Assembly: GCF_902833085.1 (NCBI RefSeq)
Contig: NZ_CADFEB010000001.1
Coordinates: 62,001-126,000, forward strand
Direction: 5' to 3'
DNA: 64,000 nucleotides
Source: Burkholderia ubonensis
GTDB lineage: Bacteria > Pseudomonadota > Gammaproteobacteria > Burkholderiales > Burkholderiaceae
Each line of letters opens with the position of its first letter. Position 1 is the first letter of the stretch. Of the stretch, positions 12,629-21,984 are shown piece by piece. The notes beneath the pieces are model-generated. The model did no database searches and was not told the origin of the DNA. It was given only the letters and a program-made list of their open reading frames with translations. The position numbers were made by a program, and so were the translations under genes.

Positions 12629-14845
12629 ATGGCGCGCTTTGCCGACCATCTCCTGCCCGGCGTGGCCGCGCCGCTCGGCGCGCACTGGGACGGCCTCGGC
12701 GTGAATTTCGCGGTGTTCTCGGCCAACGCGTCGCGCATCGACCTGTGCGTGTTCGACGACGGCGGCCGCAAGGAGCTCGCACGCATGACCCTGCCCGAGT
12801 GCACCGACGAGATCTGGCATGGCTACCTGCCCGGCGCGGGGCCCGGCCTCGCATACGGCTATCGCGCCTACGGCCCCTACGACGTGGCGCACGGCCACCG
12901 CTTCAACCCGGCCAAGCTGCTGCTCGATCCCTACGCGAGGCAGCTGACGGGCCGGCTGCGGTGGTCCGACGCGCTGTTCGGCTACCGCCTCGCGTCGCAT
13001 CGCGCCGATCTCTCGTTCGACCGGCGCGACAGCGCGCCCGCGATGCCGAAGGCCGTGGTGGTCGACGACGGCGTCCACTGGGACGACCCGGACCGGCCGC
13101 GCATACCGTGGGACGACACCATCATCCTCGAGGCGCACCTGCGCGGCCTGACGAGGCAGCTCGACGCGCTGCGCGGGCCGTCGCGGGGCACCTTCGAAGC
13201 GCTCGCGTCGCCGCGGGTGATCGAACACCTGCAGCGCCTGGGCGTCACCGCGATCGAGCTGCTGCCCGTGCATGCGTTCATGCAGGACCGCTTCCTGCTC
13301 GCGCGCGGCCTGCGCAACTACTGGGGCTACAACACGATGGCCTTCTTCGCGCCCGAGCCGGCCTACCTCGCCAGCGGCAGGCTCGACGAAATGCGCCACG
13401 CCGTGCGCAGCCTCCATGCGGCCGGCATCGAGGTGATCTTCGACGTCGTGTACAACCACACCTGCGAAGGCAACGAGTTCGGGCCGACCATCTCGTGGCG
13501 CGGTCTCGACAATGCCAGCTATTACCGCCTCATACCGGGCGACGAGCGCCGCTTCATCAACGACACGGGCTGCGGCAATACGCTCAACCTGTCGCATCCG
13601 CGCGTGCTGCAGATGGTGATGGATTCGATGCGCTACTGGGTCGAAGCGCTCCACCTCGACGGATTCCGCTTCGATCTCGGCGTCACGCTCGGTCGCGAGG
13701 GCAAGGGCTACGATCCGGGCGCGGGCTTTTTCGACGCGATCCTGCAGGACCCCGTGCTGTCGCGCCTCAAGCTGATCTCCGAACCGTGGGACGTCGGGCC
13801 GGGCGGCTACCAGCTCGGCAATCATCCGCCCGGCTTCGCCGAATGGAACGGGCGCTTCCGCGACACGGTGCGGCGCTTCTGGCGCGGCGACCGGGGCATG
13901 CGGCCCGAGCTCGCGGCGCGCCTGCTGGCGTCGGCGGACGTGTTCGACCGCCGCCACCGCAAGCCGTGGGCCTCGATCAATTTCGTCACGGCGCACGACG
14001 GTTTCACGCTGGCGGACCTGGTGGCTTACGAGCACAAGCACAACGAAGCAAACGGCGAGAACAACCGCGACGGCACGCCTGACAATTTCAGCGCGAACTG
14101 GGGTGTCGAGGGCCCGGCGCACGACCCGGCCGTCCGTGCGCTGCGCGCCCGCGTGCTGCGCTCGCTGCTGCTGACCAACGTGCTCGCGAGCGGCACGCCG
14201 ATGCTGTTGTCCGGAGACGAGTTCGGCCGCACGCAGGCGGGCAACAACAACGCGTACTGCCAGGACAACCCGCTGTCGTGGCTGGACTGGAACCAGGCCG
14301 CGTCGCCCGAGGGCGCGGCGCTGACGGCGCTCGTGGCGCGCGCGACGGCGCTGCGGCGCGCCATTCCGCTGTTGCGCGTCAAGCAATTCGTGCACGACAC
14401 CAGGGAAGTCGCGCCGAACCTCAAAGGCACCGCCTGGTTCGACGAGCGCGGCGCCGAACTGACGCCTGACGACTGGCACAACCCCGAGGGCCGCGCGCTC
14501 GTGCTGCGGCGCGCGGCGCGCAACGCGCACGGCGATGTCGAACTGGTGTTGTGGCTCATGAACGGCGCCGGCATGTCGCTGTCGTTCACGCTGCCGCCCC
14601 CCGGCGCGCACTGGCACATGGAAATCGGCACGGCCAGGCCCGAGATCCTCCCGCATGCGATCCATACGCCAGCCATCGAGATCGCCGCGCATAGCCTGGC
14701 CATCGTGACGGGCTGCATCCGCAAGGACCGGCGTCCGCCGGAGGCCGCACCGGCCGCGCCGCCGGAAGATCAGGCCGAAGCGCCGGCGGCGCCTGCCGGC
14801 GACGCCTCACCGCCGGCCACGCCCGACAGCGGGGAAACCGCATGA
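12629..14845 (+). CDS. glgX: Glycogen debranching enzyme GlgX
   Basis: Hydrolyses alpha-1,6 branch points of limit-type glucan, releasing short linear malto-oligosaccharides that MalQ and TreY can use. Of 738 residues, the N-terminus is a CBM48-like domain (WDGLGVNFAVFSANASRIDL). The GH13 catalytic set is present: nucleophile in DGFRFDLGVTL, acid in LISEPWDVGPGGY, stabiliser in FVTAHDGFTL. The last ~40 residues are an added Pro/Ala/Glu-rich tail, probably disordered. It starts four bases after glgB with GGAGG upstream and overlaps treZ by four bases. Confidence 0.95.
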   Translation: MARFADHLLPGVAAPLGAHWDGLGVNFAVFSANASRIDLCVFDDGGRKELARMTLPECTDEIWHGYLPGAGPGLAYGYRAYGPYDVAHGHRFNPAKLLLDPYARQLTGRLRWSDALFGYRLASHRADLSFDRRDSAPAMPKAVVVDDGVHWDDPDRPRIPWDDTIILEAHLRGLTRQLDALRGPSRGTFEALASPRVIEHLQRLGVTAIELLPVHAFMQDRFLLARGLRNYWGYNTMAFFAPEPAYLASGRLDEMRHAVRSLHAAGIEVIFDVVYNHTCEGNEFGPTISWRGLDNASYYRLIPGDERRFINDTGCGNTLNLSHPRVLQMVMDSMRYWVEALHLDGFRFDLGVTLGREGKGYDPGAGFFDAILQDPVLSRLKLISEPWDVGPGGYQLGNHPPGFAEWNGRFRDTVRRFWRGDRGMRPELAARLLASADVFDRRHRKPWASINFVTAHDGFTLADLVAYEHKHNEANGENNRDGTPDNFSANWGVEGPAHDPAVRALRARVLRSLLLTNVLASGTPMLLSGDEFGRTQAGNNNAYCQDNPLSWLDWNQAASPEGAALTALVARATALRRAIPLLRVKQFVHDTREVAPNLKGTAWFDERGAELTPDDWHNPEGRALVLRRAARNAHGDVELVLWLMNGAGMSLSFTLPPPGAHWHMEIGTARPEILPHAIHTPAIEIAAHSLAIVTGCIRKDRRPPEAAPAAPPEDQAEAPAAPAGDASPPATPDSGETA

Positions 14846-16632
14846 CGACCCGCACCTATCGCCATCCGCTGCCGTTCGGCGCCGCGCCGCAAGCCGACGG
14901 CACCACGCGCTTTCGCCTGTGGGCGCCGAGCCACCGGGCGGTGATGCTGGCCGTCGAAGGCCAGGCCCGCGTGCCGATGACGGCGCAGGCCGACGGCTGG
15001 CACGAGGCCGTGCTCGCCTGCGCCGCCGGCGCGCGCTACCGCTACGTGCTCGCCGACGGGACGGCGCTGCCCGACCCGGCCTCGCGCGCCCAGGATGGCG
15101 GCCCGCACGACGCGAGCATCGTCTGCGACGCCGGCGCGTTCCGCTGGCGCCACACCGCCTGGCGGGGCCGGCCCTGGCACGAAACGGTGCTGTACGAGCT
15201 GCACGCCGGCGCGTTGGGCGGATACGCGGGCGTCGCCGCGCAACTGCCGCGGCTCGCCGGGCTTGGCGTCACGGCGATCGAGCTGATGCCGATCGCGACC
15301 TTCGGCGGCACGCGCAACTGGGGTTACGACGGCGTGCTGCCGTTCGCGCCGTCGGCCGCCTATGGTTCGCCCGACGCGCTCAAGTCGCTGATCGACGATG
15401 CGCATGGTCTCGGCCTGATGATGTTCCTCGATGTCGTCTACAACCATTTCGGCCCGGACGGCAACGTGATGGGCCGTCTGGCCGCCCCGTTCTTCGACGC
15501 GTCGCGCCGCACGCCGTGGGGCGACGCGATCGATTTCAGCCAGCCGGCGGTACGCGAATTCTTCATCGAGAACGCACTGTACTGGCTGTTCGAATACCGC
15601 TTCGACGGTCTGCGCCTCGACGCGGTCCACGCGATCGGCGACACGTCGTTTCTCGTCGAGCTGGCCCGCCGGGTTCGCGCTCAGACGGCGCGGCGCGAAC
15701 CCGACCGGCACATCCACCTCGTGCTCGAGAACGAGGACAACCGCGCGAGCCTGCTCGCGCACGATTTCACCGCGCAATGGAACGACGATGCGCACAACGC
15801 GATCCACGTGCTGCTGACGGGCGAGCACGACGGCTACTACCGCGACTTCGCCAAAGCCCCAACCGCGCGACTGGCCTGCTGCCTCGCCGACGGGTTTGCA
15901 TTCCAGGGCGAGCGGGTCGCGCGCCTCGGGCGCCTGCGCGGCGAACCGAGCGCGTGGCTGCCGACGACCGCGTTCGTGATGTTCCTGCAGAATCACGACC
16001 AGATCGGCAACCGTGCCCACGGCGAACGGTTGACGGCACTGTGCGACGCGCAGGCGCTGCGCGCGGCCGTCGCGCTGCTGCTCCTGTCGCCGCAGATCCC
16101 GTTGCTGTTCATGGGCGAGGAATGGGGCTGCGCGCAGCCGTTCCTCTACTTCACCGATTACCACGACGCACTGGCCGACGCGGTGCGCGAAGGCCGGCGC
16201 ACCGAGTTCGCGCACCAGCGCGCGTTTGCCGACCCCGCTGCGCGCGCGGCGATTCCCGACCCGAACGATATCGGCACGTTCACACGCTCGTGCCCCGCGC
16301 CGAACGACGCGAACAAGCCCGCGCACGCCGCGTGGCTTGCGTGGTACCGGACCTTGCTTGCCACGCGGCGCGCGATGCTCGTGCCGCGCCTGCCCGGCAC
16401 CCGCGCGCTCGGCGCCGAGGTGATCAGCGCCGGCGCCGTGCGCGCGCGCTGGCGCATGAACGACGGCGCCGCATTGACCCTGTACGTGAACCTGCACCGG
16501 CAATCCGCCGGCTGCACCGCCATGCCGGCCGGCACGACGTTGTGCAGCACACCCGACGACGCGGCGAAGCGGCTCGCGGCCGGCGAGCTGGCGCCGGCCA
16601 GTTGCGTGGCGTGGCTGGAGGCGCCGCCGTGA
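14842..16632 (+). CDS. treZ: Malto-oligosyltrehalose trehalohydrolase TreZ
   Basis: Cuts free trehalose from the end of maltooligosyl-trehalose made by TreY. The 596 residues match the family length. They include the N-terminal E-set domain (TRFRLWAPSHRAVML), GH13 nucleophile in DGLRLDAVHAIGD, acid in LVLENEDNRA, and stabiliser in QNHDQIGNRAHG. The ATG overlaps the glgX stop (ATGA) and the stop overlaps the malQ GTG, so it is embedded in the coupled run. treZ and treY are separated by malQ, rather than adjacent as in many bacteria. Confidence 0.95.
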   Translation: MTTRTYRHPLPFGAAPQADGTTRFRLWAPSHRAVMLAVEGQARVPMTAQADGWHEAVLACAAGARYRYVLADGTALPDPASRAQDGGPHDASIVCDAGAFRWRHTAWRGRPWHETVLYELHAGALGGYAGVAAQLPRLAGLGVTAIELMPIATFGGTRNWGYDGVLPFAPSAAYGSPDALKSLIDDAHGLGLMMFLDVVYNHFGPDGNVMGRLAAPFFDASRRTPWGDAIDFSQPAVREFFIENALYWLFEYRFDGLRLDAVHAIGDTSFLVELARRVRAQTARREPDRHIHLVLENEDNRASLLAHDFTAQWNDDAHNAIHVLLTGEHDGYYRDFAKAPTARLACCLADGFAFQGERVARLGRLRGEPSAWLPTTAFVMFLQNHDQIGNRAHGERLTALCDAQALRAAVALLLLSPQIPLLFMGEEWGCAQPFLYFTDYHDALADAVREGRRTEFAHQRAFADPAARAAIPDPNDIGTFTRSCPAPNDANKPAHAAWLAWYRTLLATRRAMLVPRLPGTRALGAEVISAGAVRARWRMNDGAALTLYVNLHRQSAGCTAMPAGTTLCSTPDDAAKRLAAGELAPASCVAWLEAPP

Positions 16633-18773
16633 GCGCCGCTCGCGACGCCCTCGTGCAGTTGGCCCGGCAGGCCGGCATCGCGATCGACTGGCAGGACGCC
16701 GCCGGCAACGCGCGCCGGGTCGACGTGGATACGGTGCGCGCCATCCTGTCGGCATTCGGGCTGCCGTGCATGACGGCGCGGCAATGCGGCGACAGCGCGG
16801 CGCGGCTGCGCGCGGCGGCGTGCGTCGTCGACGCGCCGCCGCTGCTGATCGCACGCTGCGGCGAGCCGACGCCGCTGCCGTGGCTCGGCGGGCGCGGCCG
16901 CATGCGCTACCGGCTGCATTGGGAAGACGGCGACACGCACGACGGCCACGTCGCCGCAGGCGCCGGCGGCGACGCGCCGCGGCTGCCGCCGCTCGCCCGG
17001 CCCGGCTATCACGGCCTCGAAATCGGCGGCAGCCGCCTGACGGTTGCCGTCGCGCCGCCCCGTTGCCATGAGCTGCCGCATCGCGCGCGCCGATGGGGCC
17101 TGGCGGTGCAGATGTACAGCTTGCGGCGCGCGCATGACGGCGGACTCGGCGACTTCAGCGCGCTGGCCGAGCTGGCGCGAGCAGCGGCGCCGCTCGGGGC
17201 CCAGACGCTCGCCGTGAGCCCGGTCCATGCGATGTTCGCAGCGAATCCGGCGCATTACAGCCCCTATTCGCCGTCGAACCGGCGCTGGTACAACGTGGCT
17301 CACGTCGATCCGGCCGCGTGTTGCGGCACGCATGCCGTGCGTGAAGCGGTGGCGTCCCTCGCGCTGTCCGCCGGCTTCGCCCGCCGCGAGTCGCAGCCGC
17401 TCGTCGCGTGGGCGCCGGCGGTGCGCGCGCGGCTGCGCGTCCTGCGGTTCCTGTTCGCGCGGCGAGACCGGTGGTTGAGCCGGGCGCAACGCGAATCGCT
17501 GGACGCGTTCCGCGACGCGGGCGGTGCGTCGCTCGAGCATCACGCCCGCTTCGAGATGCTGCATGCCCGGCTGCGCCGCGAGCATGGCGACGACTGGCGC
17601 GGCTGGCCGGCCGACGTGCGCGCGCCCGAGTCGCCGCAAGTCGAATGCCTGGCCCGTGAGCATCGCGACGAGGTGGCGTTTCACGTCTTCCTGCAGTGGC
17701 TCGCGCGCGACGGCCTCGCGACGGCGCAGCATGCCGCGCGCGACGCGGGGATGACGATCGGCCTGCTGGCCGATCTCGCGGTCGGCGTCGACCCGGCCGG
17801 CAGCGAGAGCTGGTGCCACGCCGCCGACATGTTGAGCGGCGTGGCGCTCGGCGCGCCGCCCGACCCGTTCAATCCGCTCGGTCAGTCGTGGGGCCTGTCG
17901 ACCTTCGCGCCGTGGGCGTTGCGGCAGCATGGCTACCGCGCGTTCATCGACATGCTGCGGGCCGTGCTCGCCCATGCGGGCGGCGTGCGCATCGATCACG
18001 TGCTCGGTTTCGCGCGCCTGTGGATCGTGCCCGACGGCATGCCGGCCGCCAACGGCGCGTACCTGCGCTACCCGCTCGAGGACATGCTCGCGCTGGTCGC
18101 GCTCGAATCGTGGCGCCATCGCGCCATCGTGCTCGGCGAGGATCTCGGTACGGTACCGCCGGACCTGCGCGCGCACTTGTCCGCGGCGGGCCTGCTCGGC
18201 CTGGACGTGCTCTGGTTCGCGCGCGACGGCGACGGCTTCGCGTCGCCCGCCCGGTGGCGCGCGGACGCCGTCGCGACGACCAGCACGCACGATCTGCCGA
18301 CCATTGCCGGCTGGTGGCGAGGGCGCGATATCGCGTGGCGCAAGCGCGTCGGGTCCGGCGCGCCCGGCGAGCTCGCGCGAGACGCGTCGCGCGAGCGGCG
18401 CACGTCACGCATTGCGCTGTGGCACGCGCTGCGCGACGAAGGGCTCGCGCCCGGCACGCCGGGTGCGCCGCTGCATGAGCCGCAACATGAGCCGCAACAT
18501 GAGCCGCAACATGAGCCGCCGCATGAGCCCCCACCTGAGCCGCCGCTGGCGGAAATTGCCGCGTTCGTGGGCCGCACGCCGGCGCCGCTCGCGCTGCTGC
18601 CGCTCGAGGACGCGATCGGCCAGCGCGAGCCGGTCAATCTGCCCGGCGTGGTGACGGGCCACCCGAACTGGCGTCGGCGCCTGCCGGCCGCGGCGCCGCG
18701 GCTGCTGGCCGACGCCCGCGTCGCCGCGCGGCTGCGGGCGTTCGCGCAGGCGCGCGACGAGGCAGCGCGATGA
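16629..18773 (+). CDS. malQ: 4-alpha-glucanotransferase (amylomaltase) MalQ
   Basis: Disproportionates malto-oligosaccharides, lengthening short chains left by GlgX so TreY can act on them. The 714-residue GH77 enzyme carries nucleophile GVRIDHVLGF, acid in LGEDLGTVP, and stabiliser in STHDLPTIAGWW. It starts at the GTG at 16629, overlapping the treZ stop (GTGA). Residues about 616-639 are an in-frame tandem repeat (HEPQHEPQHEPQ...) inserted between conserved helices, just before AAFVGRTPAPLALLPLEDAI; it is not part of the family core. The stop overlaps treY (ATGA). Confidence 0.94.
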   Translation: MSAARDALVQLARQAGIAIDWQDAAGNARRVDVDTVRAILSAFGLPCMTARQCGDSAARLRAAACVVDAPPLLIARCGEPTPLPWLGGRGRMRYRLHWEDGDTHDGHVAAGAGGDAPRLPPLARPGYHGLEIGGSRLTVAVAPPRCHELPHRARRWGLAVQMYSLRRAHDGGLGDFSALAELARAAAPLGAQTLAVSPVHAMFAANPAHYSPYSPSNRRWYNVAHVDPAACCGTHAVREAVASLALSAGFARRESQPLVAWAPAVRARLRVLRFLFARRDRWLSRAQRESLDAFRDAGGASLEHHARFEMLHARLRREHGDDWRGWPADVRAPESPQVECLAREHRDEVAFHVFLQWLARDGLATAQHAARDAGMTIGLLADLAVGVDPAGSESWCHAADMLSGVALGAPPDPFNPLGQSWGLSTFAPWALRQHGYRAFIDMLRAVLAHAGGVRIDHVLGFARLWIVPDGMPAANGAYLRYPLEDMLALVALESWRHRAIVLGEDLGTVPPDLRAHLSAAGLLGLDVLWFARDGDGFASPARWRADAVATTSTHDLPTIAGWWRGRDIAWRKRVGSGAPGELARDASRERRTSRIALWHALRDEGLAPGTPGAPLHEPQHEPQHEPQHEPPHEPPPEPPLAEIAAFVGRTPAPLALLPLEDAIGQREPVNLPGVVTGHPNWRRRLPAAAPRLLADARVAARLRAFAQARDEAAR
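18474..18545 (+). repeat. 12-bp in-frame tandem repeat inside malQ
   Basis: Six head-to-tail 12-bp units. Three are exact CATGAGCCGCAA (18474-18509) and three are diverged (CATGAGCCGCCG, CATGAGCCCCCA, CCTGAGCCGCCG). They encode HEPQ/HEPP-type tetrapeptides. The identical first three units suggest recent slippage, and any gain or loss of a unit keeps the frame. Confidence 0.95.
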
Positions 18774-21391
18774 CGCCGACAGCGACACTGCGGCTCCAGT
18801 TTCACCACGGTTATCCATTCCGTGCCGCGGAAGCTGCGATCGACTATTTCGCGGCGCTGGGGATCAGCCATCTCTATGCGTCGCCGATCTTCGCGGCACA
18901 GCCCGGCTCGCGTCATGGCTACGATGTCGTCGATCCGAACCTCGTCAATCCCGAACTCGGCGGCGAGACGGCCTTGCGGCGTCTTGCCGCGCGGCTGCAC
19001 GGCGTGGGCATGGGCCTGATCGTCGACATCGTGCCGAACCATATGGGCATCGGCGCCGCGAACCGTTGGTGGCAGGACGTGCTGACCCATGGCCGGGCGA
19101 GCCGCTACGCATCGTTTTTCGATATCGACTGGGCGAGCCGTGCGCTCGATGCGCGCGGCAAGGTGCTGTTGCCGGTGCTCGCCGAGCCGCTCGCCGTCGT
19201 GCTCGCGCGCGGCCAACTGCAACTGGCGCGGGGAACCGACGGGGAACCCGAGATCGACTATGCCGGGCAGCGGTTTCCTTTGTCCCCGGCGACGCGCGAC
19301 GCGGCATCGTTGACGCGCTCCGCCGACGACTGGCATGCGCTGCTCGAACGCCAGCATTACCGGCTCGCCTGGTGGCCGCTCGGGCGCGATGCGCTCAACT
19401 GGCGGCGATTCTTCGACATCACCACGCTCGCGGCCGTGCGCGTCGACGATCCGGCGGTATTCGACGCGAGCCATGCGCTGCTGATCCGCCTGTTCGGCGA
19501 CGGCCTGATCGACGGCGTGCGCATCGATCACGTCGACGGCCTCGCCGATCCGAGCGCTTATTGCCGGCGGCTGGTGCGCGCGCTGCGGCGCGCGGGCCGC
19601 CGCCAGCCTTATGTGCTCGTCGAGAAGATCCTCATGCGCGGCGAGACGCTCGACCCGGCCTGGGGCACGGACGGCACGACCGGCTACGATTTCATGAACG
19701 ACGTCGCCGCCGTGCTGCATGACGACACGGGCGCCGAAGCGCTCGCCGGGATCTGGCGGGACCACACCGGCGACGCGCGCGACCTCGCGACGCACGTCGT
19801 TGCCGCCCGCGCGCAATTGCTCGACGAGACGTTCGGCAGCGAAATCGCACGGCTGATGACGGTACTCGGCGATATCGCCGGCCGCGAGCCGTCCGTGTGC
19901 GATGCCAGCCCGGCCGCCATCGAGCGGTGCGTGCGCGCATTGGCGCGCCACTTTCCCGTCTATCGCGCGTATCCGTCTGCCGGCCCGCGCAGCGCGACCG
20001 ACGCGGCCGTATTCGCGGCGGCGCTGCCACGCGCACGGGCCGAACTGCATCCGCTCGACCGGCCGGTGCTTGCGCAGCTCGACCGCTGGCTCGGCGCCGA
20101 CGCGCCGGGGCGGAGCCGGCGGCTGCGCGAGGCCCAGATCCGCTTCGCCCAGGTCACCGCGCCGCTCGCGGCGAAATCGGTCGAGGACACGGTCGGCTAT
20201 CGCTGGTGCCGCGCGCTGTCGCGCAACGAGGTCGGCGCAGACCTCGCCACGCTCGGCATCTCCGTCGCCGCCTTCCATGCGGCCAACGCGGCGCGGGGCG
20301 CCACCTTCCCGCGCACGATGCTCACGACCGCCACCCACGATCACAAGCGCGGCGAAGACGTGCGCGCGCGCCTGGCCGTGCTGAGCGAAGTGCCCGAGCG
20401 CTTCGCAGCGGCCGTGTCGAGATGGTTCGACGACAATGCGCGCCATCGGGCGACGCTGGCTTCCGGCCCCGCGCCCTCGCCGGCCGACGAGCTGATGCTC
20501 TATCAGACGCTGATCGGCGCGTGGCCCGCCGCATGGCTCGCCGGGCCCGCTCGCGGCGCCGCGGCGCCGGCCGGGATCGACGCATTTTGCGAACGCATCG
20601 CCGCGTGGCAATTGAAGGCGATTCGGGAAGCCAAGCTGCGCACGTCGTGGCTCGCGCCCGACGACGCCTATGAAGCCGGCTGCCGCCGCTTCCTCGATGC
20701 GATCCTGCATGCTCCCCCGTTCGTCGCCGGACTCGACGACTTCGTGCGCGGCATCGCCGCGGCAGGCGCGCTCAACGGCCTGGTGCAGACGTTCCTGCGC
20801 ATGACCTCGCCGGGCGTGCCCGATCTTTATCAGGGGTGCGAATTCTGGGATGAAAGCCTCGTCGATCCCGACAACCGCCGGCCGGTCGACTTCGCGGCAC
20901 GGCGGGCCGCGCTCGAATCCGTGAGCGATGCGTCGCGGGCCGCCGGGCTCGACGAACTCGCGCATTGGCATGACGGCCGCATCAAGCTGACGCTGATCCA
21001 CGACTTGCTCGCGATTCGACGCGCCCACGCGGCATGTTTCGACGGCGGCGCGTATAGGCCGCTGCCGGTCACCGGCGCAGCGGCCAACCATGCGATCGCC
21101 TTTGCCCGTTGCGCCGGCGACCGCACCGGCGGCGCTGTCGTCGCGGTGGCAAGCCGGCTGGCCGCGCGTTGGCTCCAGGCAGGCGCGGCGCCTCGCATTG
21201 CGCCGCACCATTGGCGCGACACGGCCATCCTCCTGGCGCGTCCCGCCGCCGCGTTGCCGGCAATGCCGGGGCAGCCCGCCGCATGGCGCGACGCGCTCAC
21301 CTCATCCATCCATGTGCCGTCCGAGGGCGCACTTGCGTTGCGCGACGTGCTGCACACGTTGCCGGTCGCGCTGCTGGTGCCGGCCGGCTGA
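18770..21391 (+). CDS. treY: Malto-oligosyltrehalose synthase TreY
   Basis: Turns the reducing-end alpha-1,4 linkage of a malto-oligosaccharide into the alpha,alpha-1,1 linkage of trehalose; TreZ then releases trehalose. The 873 residues include the family N-terminus TLRLQFHHGYPFRAAEAAI, YASPIFAAQPGSRHGYDV, nucleophile GVRIDHVDGLADP, acid in VLVEKILMRGETL, and TATHDHKRGEDVRARL. It is the last gene of the operon; its ATG overlaps the malQ stop. No strong terminator is visible before the convergent csbD-like gene 65 bp on. Confidence 0.95.
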   Translation: MTPTATLRLQFHHGYPFRAAEAAIDYFAALGISHLYASPIFAAQPGSRHGYDVVDPNLVNPELGGETALRRLAARLHGVGMGLIVDIVPNHMGIGAANRWWQDVLTHGRASRYASFFDIDWASRALDARGKVLLPVLAEPLAVVLARGQLQLARGTDGEPEIDYAGQRFPLSPATRDAASLTRSADDWHALLERQHYRLAWWPLGRDALNWRRFFDITTLAAVRVDDPAVFDASHALLIRLFGDGLIDGVRIDHVDGLADPSAYCRRLVRALRRAGRRQPYVLVEKILMRGETLDPAWGTDGTTGYDFMNDVAAVLHDDTGAEALAGIWRDHTGDARDLATHVVAARAQLLDETFGSEIARLMTVLGDIAGREPSVCDASPAAIERCVRALARHFPVYRAYPSAGPRSATDAAVFAAALPRARAELHPLDRPVLAQLDRWLGADAPGRSRRLREAQIRFAQVTAPLAAKSVEDTVGYRWCRALSRNEVGADLATLGISVAAFHAANAARGATFPRTMLTTATHDHKRGEDVRARLAVLSEVPERFAAAVSRWFDDNARHRATLASGPAPSPADELMLYQTLIGAWPAAWLAGPARGAAAPAGIDAFCERIAAWQLKAIREAKLRTSWLAPDDAYEAGCRRFLDAILHAPPFVAGLDDFVRGIAAAGALNGLVQTFLRMTSPGVPDLYQGCEFWDESLVDPDNRRPVDFAARRAALESVSDASRAAGLDELAHWHDGRIKLTLIHDLLAIRRAHAACFDGGAYRPLPVTGAAANHAIAFARCAGDRTGGAVVAVASRLAARWLQAGAAPRIAPHHWRDTAILLARPAAALPAMPGQPAAWRDALTSSIHVPSEGALALRDVLHTLPVALLVPAG

Positions 21392-21456
21392 CGGGGATGT
21401 TCCCGGTTGCCGTGTATTTTGCAGGCGGGGGCAATCCGCGTCGTCAGGCCCCGCGA

Positions 21457-21627
21457 TTACTTCTTGAATCGCTCCTTCGCATCGCCGTATGACGCCTGTG
21501 TCTTGCCGGCGGCCTGTTGGGCCTTGCCTTTCAATCGGGTCCCCCAGTTTCCCAGGATCTTGCCGGCCAGCGCCTTCAGCTTGCCCTTCATTTCCTCGAT
21601 GCGACCCTTTACCTGATCCTCGTTCAT
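21457..21627 (-). CDS. CsbD-like small stress protein
   Basis: A 56-residue protein, MNEDQVKGRIEEMKGK..., with the CsbD pattern of charged amphipathic helices (VKGRIEEMKGKLKALAGK, LKGKAQQAAGKTQASYG). CsbD/YjbJ proteins are abundant general-stress or stationary-phase proteins of unknown biochemical function. AAGGAG lies upstream of the ATG at 21627. It converges on the end of treY, so the gene is separate from the glucan operon. It is first in a series of very small stress-type proteins spread over the next 20 kb. Confidence 0.9.
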   Translation of the reverse strand: MNEDQVKGRIEEMKGKLKALAGKILGNWGTRLKGKAQQAAGKTQASYGDAKERFKK

Positions 21628-21804
21628 GGCATGGCTCCTTGAAGTTGACGGATGCCCGAACTACGCAAGCATGTCCTGCGCCGCGATGAAAAATGCCGGC
21701 CCGGGCACGGCGCTTGCGCCCCTTGAGGCGTTCGCGCCCGCGGACAGCGCGTTGACGGCCGGCAGGCTGTGCCCGCTCATTGTCAATCTCGCGGAGGAAA
21801 GAAC

Positions 21805-21951
21805 ATGAACATGCTCACTAGCGCCGGCCCGCTGGTTTCGCTGATCGCCGGCATTCTCATCCTCATCGTGCCCCGCTTGCTGAATTTCATCGTTGCGATC
21901 TACCTGATCGTCATCGGGCTGCTCGGGCTGTTCGGGGGACGTATCCATTAG
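21805..21951 (+). CDS. DUF3096-type small membrane protein
   Basis: A 48-residue protein that is nearly all membrane: two short hydrophobic segments (LVSLIAGILILIVPRL and LNFIVAIYLIVIGLLGLF) joined by a Pro/Arg turn, matching the DUF3096 family of inner-membrane mini-proteins. GGAGG at 21793-21797 precedes the ATG at 21805. It is divergent from the CsbD-like gene, and the shared 177-bp gap may hold paired promoters. Function unknown; the company suggests envelope stress. Confidence 0.85.
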   Translation: MNMLTSAGPLVSLIAGILILIVPRLLNFIVAIYLIVIGLLGLFGGRIH

Positions 21952-21984
21952 ACTGCGCACGTCGCGTCGCGTCGCATCGCGGCG

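Noticed and set aside
18474-18545. Repeats in malQ as a CRISPR-like array
   Set aside because: Units are 12 bp, contiguous and in frame with no spacers; it is a coding minisatellite.
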